This document shows positions 62,348-64,000 of a stretch of DNA of 64,000 nt, piece by piece. Made by a program: the position numbers and the translations under genes. Each line of letters begins with the position of its first letter. Within the stretch, counting starts at the first letter, position 1. The notes under the pieces were generated by a model. It saw only the letters and a list, made by a program, of their open reading frames with translations, was not told where the DNA came from and did no database searches. This DNA is from Neobacillus niacini (GTDB taxonomy: Bacteria > Bacillota > Bacilli > Bacillales > Cytobacillaceae): contig NZ_JAMBOB010000014.1 of assembly GCF_023715415.1 (NCBI RefSeq), positions 1 through 64,000 of the forward strand, read 5' to 3'.

Positions 62348-63589
62348 TTAGATGTAAAAAACAAAGTCTTCATTTGCCAACCTTAGTTTTGTTCCAGAGA
62401 AAATCTCAATCTCTTTTTCTACTGGAATCACTCGTCCTTCTACATACGTTTTATTTGTCGAGTTATGATCGATAATATAATAACGATGATCCTTTGTAAT
62501 AATATCTGCATGACTTCTGCTAATAGCATTGTTATTGGATATAAAATAATCACAATACCGACTTTCCTTTCCAATCCGGAAAGAGGGCTTATCTACAGTG
62601 ATTTTTTCTTCTGTTTTTTCTCTTATTAAATAGGGGAATGTTGGTTCCTCACCACTATCTGCACCAAGCACTGTGGTACCAGCATCATAAGGATCTGCAC
62701 CCAAAACGGTTGTTTCACTAAAACTTTGTGTTTCGGCTCTTTTCGCGGCAGGCTCTTGAACGACTGTTCCCGAAACTTGTGTAGGATTAGGAGGTATTGG
62801 AGTTTCAGCCTTTTCAAAAGGCATGCCACAGTAAACACAAAACTTGGCACTTTCCACGCTTTGTTTTCCACAAGAAGTACAAAGCTTTGAAACTTCTTCC
62901 TTTACCTCAGGAGCGCTAAACGGATCATAGGCAATCGGAGTTTTTTTAGACTTTCCATCTTCTTGCTTGGCTGTTAACCGATTACTATCTCCAATATTGT
63001 TTGAATCAGATGGAATATAAGACTTGTTTTCTACCCTTTTACCGATAATTTCAAAGAGTGTTTTTTCAAAGCCGTTAATCGAAAAAATCGGGTTGCTCTT
63101 AAAATAAAGCAAATACTTGCCTATATATCCGTGATCTTCGTGTTTCGTAAAAACAACACGAAAGGGCAAATCATGGAAAAAATCCGCCAAATCAGTTGGA
63201 TGTTGGTTATTCACAATCGGCCAGAAAATACATTGTATCTTTTTCGTTCTCGGATCAAGAAAAATAGAATGCCAATCGAACATAAGATTATTAACATTCA
63301 TTAAGTTCTTTTCACAATCTTTCACAATGGCAACAAGTTGTGTGATGACATCCAAAAACATTTTCTTGCTGACAACACCACTAAAATAGGTTTGCAGCGT
63401 TGTCATCCCAACGATTGAACTAGTTAACACTGTCCCCTTTTTTTTAATTTCTGCCTGAACCGGAATTAGATACTCAAATCCCCCCCTGGCAATGGCGTTT
63501 AATTCACGATCATTGATCGCTTCGGGATGTAGTAACTTATTCACAACACTATAATTATTTTTGCGCAGTTCAATGGTTGTTTTACCCAT
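62348..63589 (-). CDS. FHA protein with EssB-like N-domain, zinc ribbon and TTVL motifs
   Basis: 413 residues. Residues 1-190 resemble the DUF6382/EssB-like pseudokinase-type domain (VNKLLHPEAINDRELNAIA, NLMFDWHSIFLDP, FFHDLPFRVVF); this is a family guess. A zinc ribbon follows with Cys237, 240, 251 and 254. Two TTVLGAD motifs lie at 293 and 305. The FHA domain (337-413) has R338, S359-H360 and N379, the phospho-Thr binding set. It probably binds phosphorylated TTVL motifs in itself or in the membrane protein at 59163. Confidence 0.82.
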   Translation of the reverse strand: MGKTTIELRKNNYSVVNKLLHPEAINDRELNAIARGGFEYLIPVQAEIKKKGTVLTSSIVGMTTLQTYFSGVVSKKMFLDVITQLVAIVKDCEKNLMNVNNLMFDWHSIFLDPRTKKIQCIFWPIVNNQHPTDLADFFHDLPFRVVFTKHEDHGYIGKYLLYFKSNPIFSINGFEKTLFEIIGKRVENKSYIPSDSNNIGDSNRLTAKQEDGKSKKTPIAYDPFSAPEVKEEVSKLCTSCGKQSVESAKFCVYCGMPFEKAETPIPPNPTQVSGTVVQEPAAKRAETQSFSETTVLGADPYDAGTTVLGADSGEEPTFPYLIREKTEEKITVDKPSFRIGKESRYCDYFISNNNAISRSHADIITKDHRYYIIDHNSTNKTYVEGRVIPVEKEIEIFSGTKLRLANEDFVFYI

Positions 63590-63617
63590 AACTATCTCCT
63601 GAATCTAAATTCTACTC

Positions 63618-63923
63618 TTATAACCAATTGGCTCGATTTACTGCTTTCGATTGAGCTTCCTTGTATTGGCTTGCTGCATATCTTAAAAAGTTCGCATAAT
63701 TCTCTAATGCCTTTGCCATATTCTTTGATGTAGAATCATTGTCATCCACCTGATTCCACTGGAGTTGGAACTGTTTTGAATCCGTCCCCTGCCAAGTGGT
63801 TCCAAGGTTCTTTATTTCACCCTCAGTGGCTGACATGTTTCTTTTATGACTTGATAGGTAGGTATCAATGGCATCTGCTGCATTCTCAAATTGACTATGG
63901 TTCACTTTAATAAACTGCCCCAT
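63618..63923 (-). CDS. WXG100-family (ESAT-6-like) protein
   Basis: 101 residues, two helices separated by the WQG of TTWQGTDSKQF (residues 45-47), and no signal peptide. Length and motif are typical of WXG100 proteins exported by type VII secretion. It heads the visible kinase operon, so the missing secretion genes, if present, would lie to the right of the window. The C-terminal YKEAQ fits the weak YxxxD/E export signal only partly. Confidence 0.85.
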   Translation of the reverse strand: MGQFIKVNHSQFENAADAIDTYLSSHKRNMSATEGEIKNLGTTWQGTDSKQFQLQWNQVDDNDSTSKNMAKALENYANFLRYAASQYKEAQSKAVNRANWL

Positions 63924-64000
63924 AAGACATCCCCCTCCTGAAAATGGCTGATTTTTATTTAAACAAATCTGCCAAAAATGTGTTCACTGTTTCTGTCTGT

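Overview
The window looks like chromosomal DNA from an endospore-forming Bacillus-type Firmicute. It is AT-rich, has strong AGGAGG-type ribosome binding sites and TTG/GTG starts, and carries a complete three-gene spore germination receptor, a YmaF protein, B. subtilis-like malA/malP genes and an Fnr-type site. I see no rRNA, tRNA, CRISPR array or prophage. The only transposon trace is a decayed IS1182-like fragment.

Layout. 1-3.6 kb: two small membrane proteins, then a WYL regulator divergent from a GyrI-like effector-binding protein and a protein of unknown function. 3.6-7 kb: creatininase-family hydrolase, GPH sugar symporter and AraC regulator. 7-8.9 kb: YxjI, a small membrane protein and an SDR. 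9-18 kb: a catabolic block on the minus strand (MaoC hydratase, NMO, quinone oxidoreductase, MmsA, MmsB, GntP permease). A sigma-54 promoter and three phased 18-bp dyads lie in front of it, next to a CBS-PAS-AAA-Fis activator. 18-21 kb: a PAS protein behind a class II Fnr-type promoter and an orphan PrpR-like regulator. 21-21.7 kb: repeat/IS graveyard. 21.7-25.7 kb: maltose-type PTS (malA, malP, RpiR regulator). 25.7-29 kb: TRM11-like methyltransferase, GIY-YIG protein, MscS channel, VOC protein. 29-30.7 kb and 43.1-44.3 kb: two related loci, each with copies of a 16-bp palindrome and a gene for a Lys/Asp/Gln/His-rich, Cys-ending protein; the second also has ymaF. 30.8-40 kb: acyl-ACP desaturase, C26 amidohydrolase, orphan TRAP permease, GntR regulator, and an AtuA/DUF4387/CaiB/acyl-CoA dehydrogenase operon, with a shared operator half-site at three promoters. 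40-43 kb: PadR/HAAS pair, YdhR monooxygenase, DsbA-like protein, TetR. 44.5-48.2 kb: gerBAC-type operon. 48.4-52.5 kb: Ycf46-type AAA ATPase, DUF2997, DUF1257/Ycf35-like, membrane-HhH protein and radical-SAM activase-like protein. 52.8-63.9 kb, convergent: WXG100, FHA, PP2C, Ser/Thr kinase, a TTVL-motif membrane protein, a 2019-residue Ig-repeat surface protein and a small zinc-ribbon membrane protein.

The most likely undescribed biology is in the last 16 kb. The AAA ATPase and the HhH membrane protein end in almost the same C-terminal tail (R-G/S-G-R-x-V-D-F-stop), in an operon that also encodes a radical-SAM protein with no visible glycyl-radical partner. Next to it, a kinase/phosphatase/FHA module carries nine T-x-(V/I)-L motifs in two proteins, which look like phospho-threonine switches. 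The two sets may form one membrane signalling or envelope system linked to a WXG100 protein; that link is inference from adjacency. All names come from reading the protein sequences; no database search was run.
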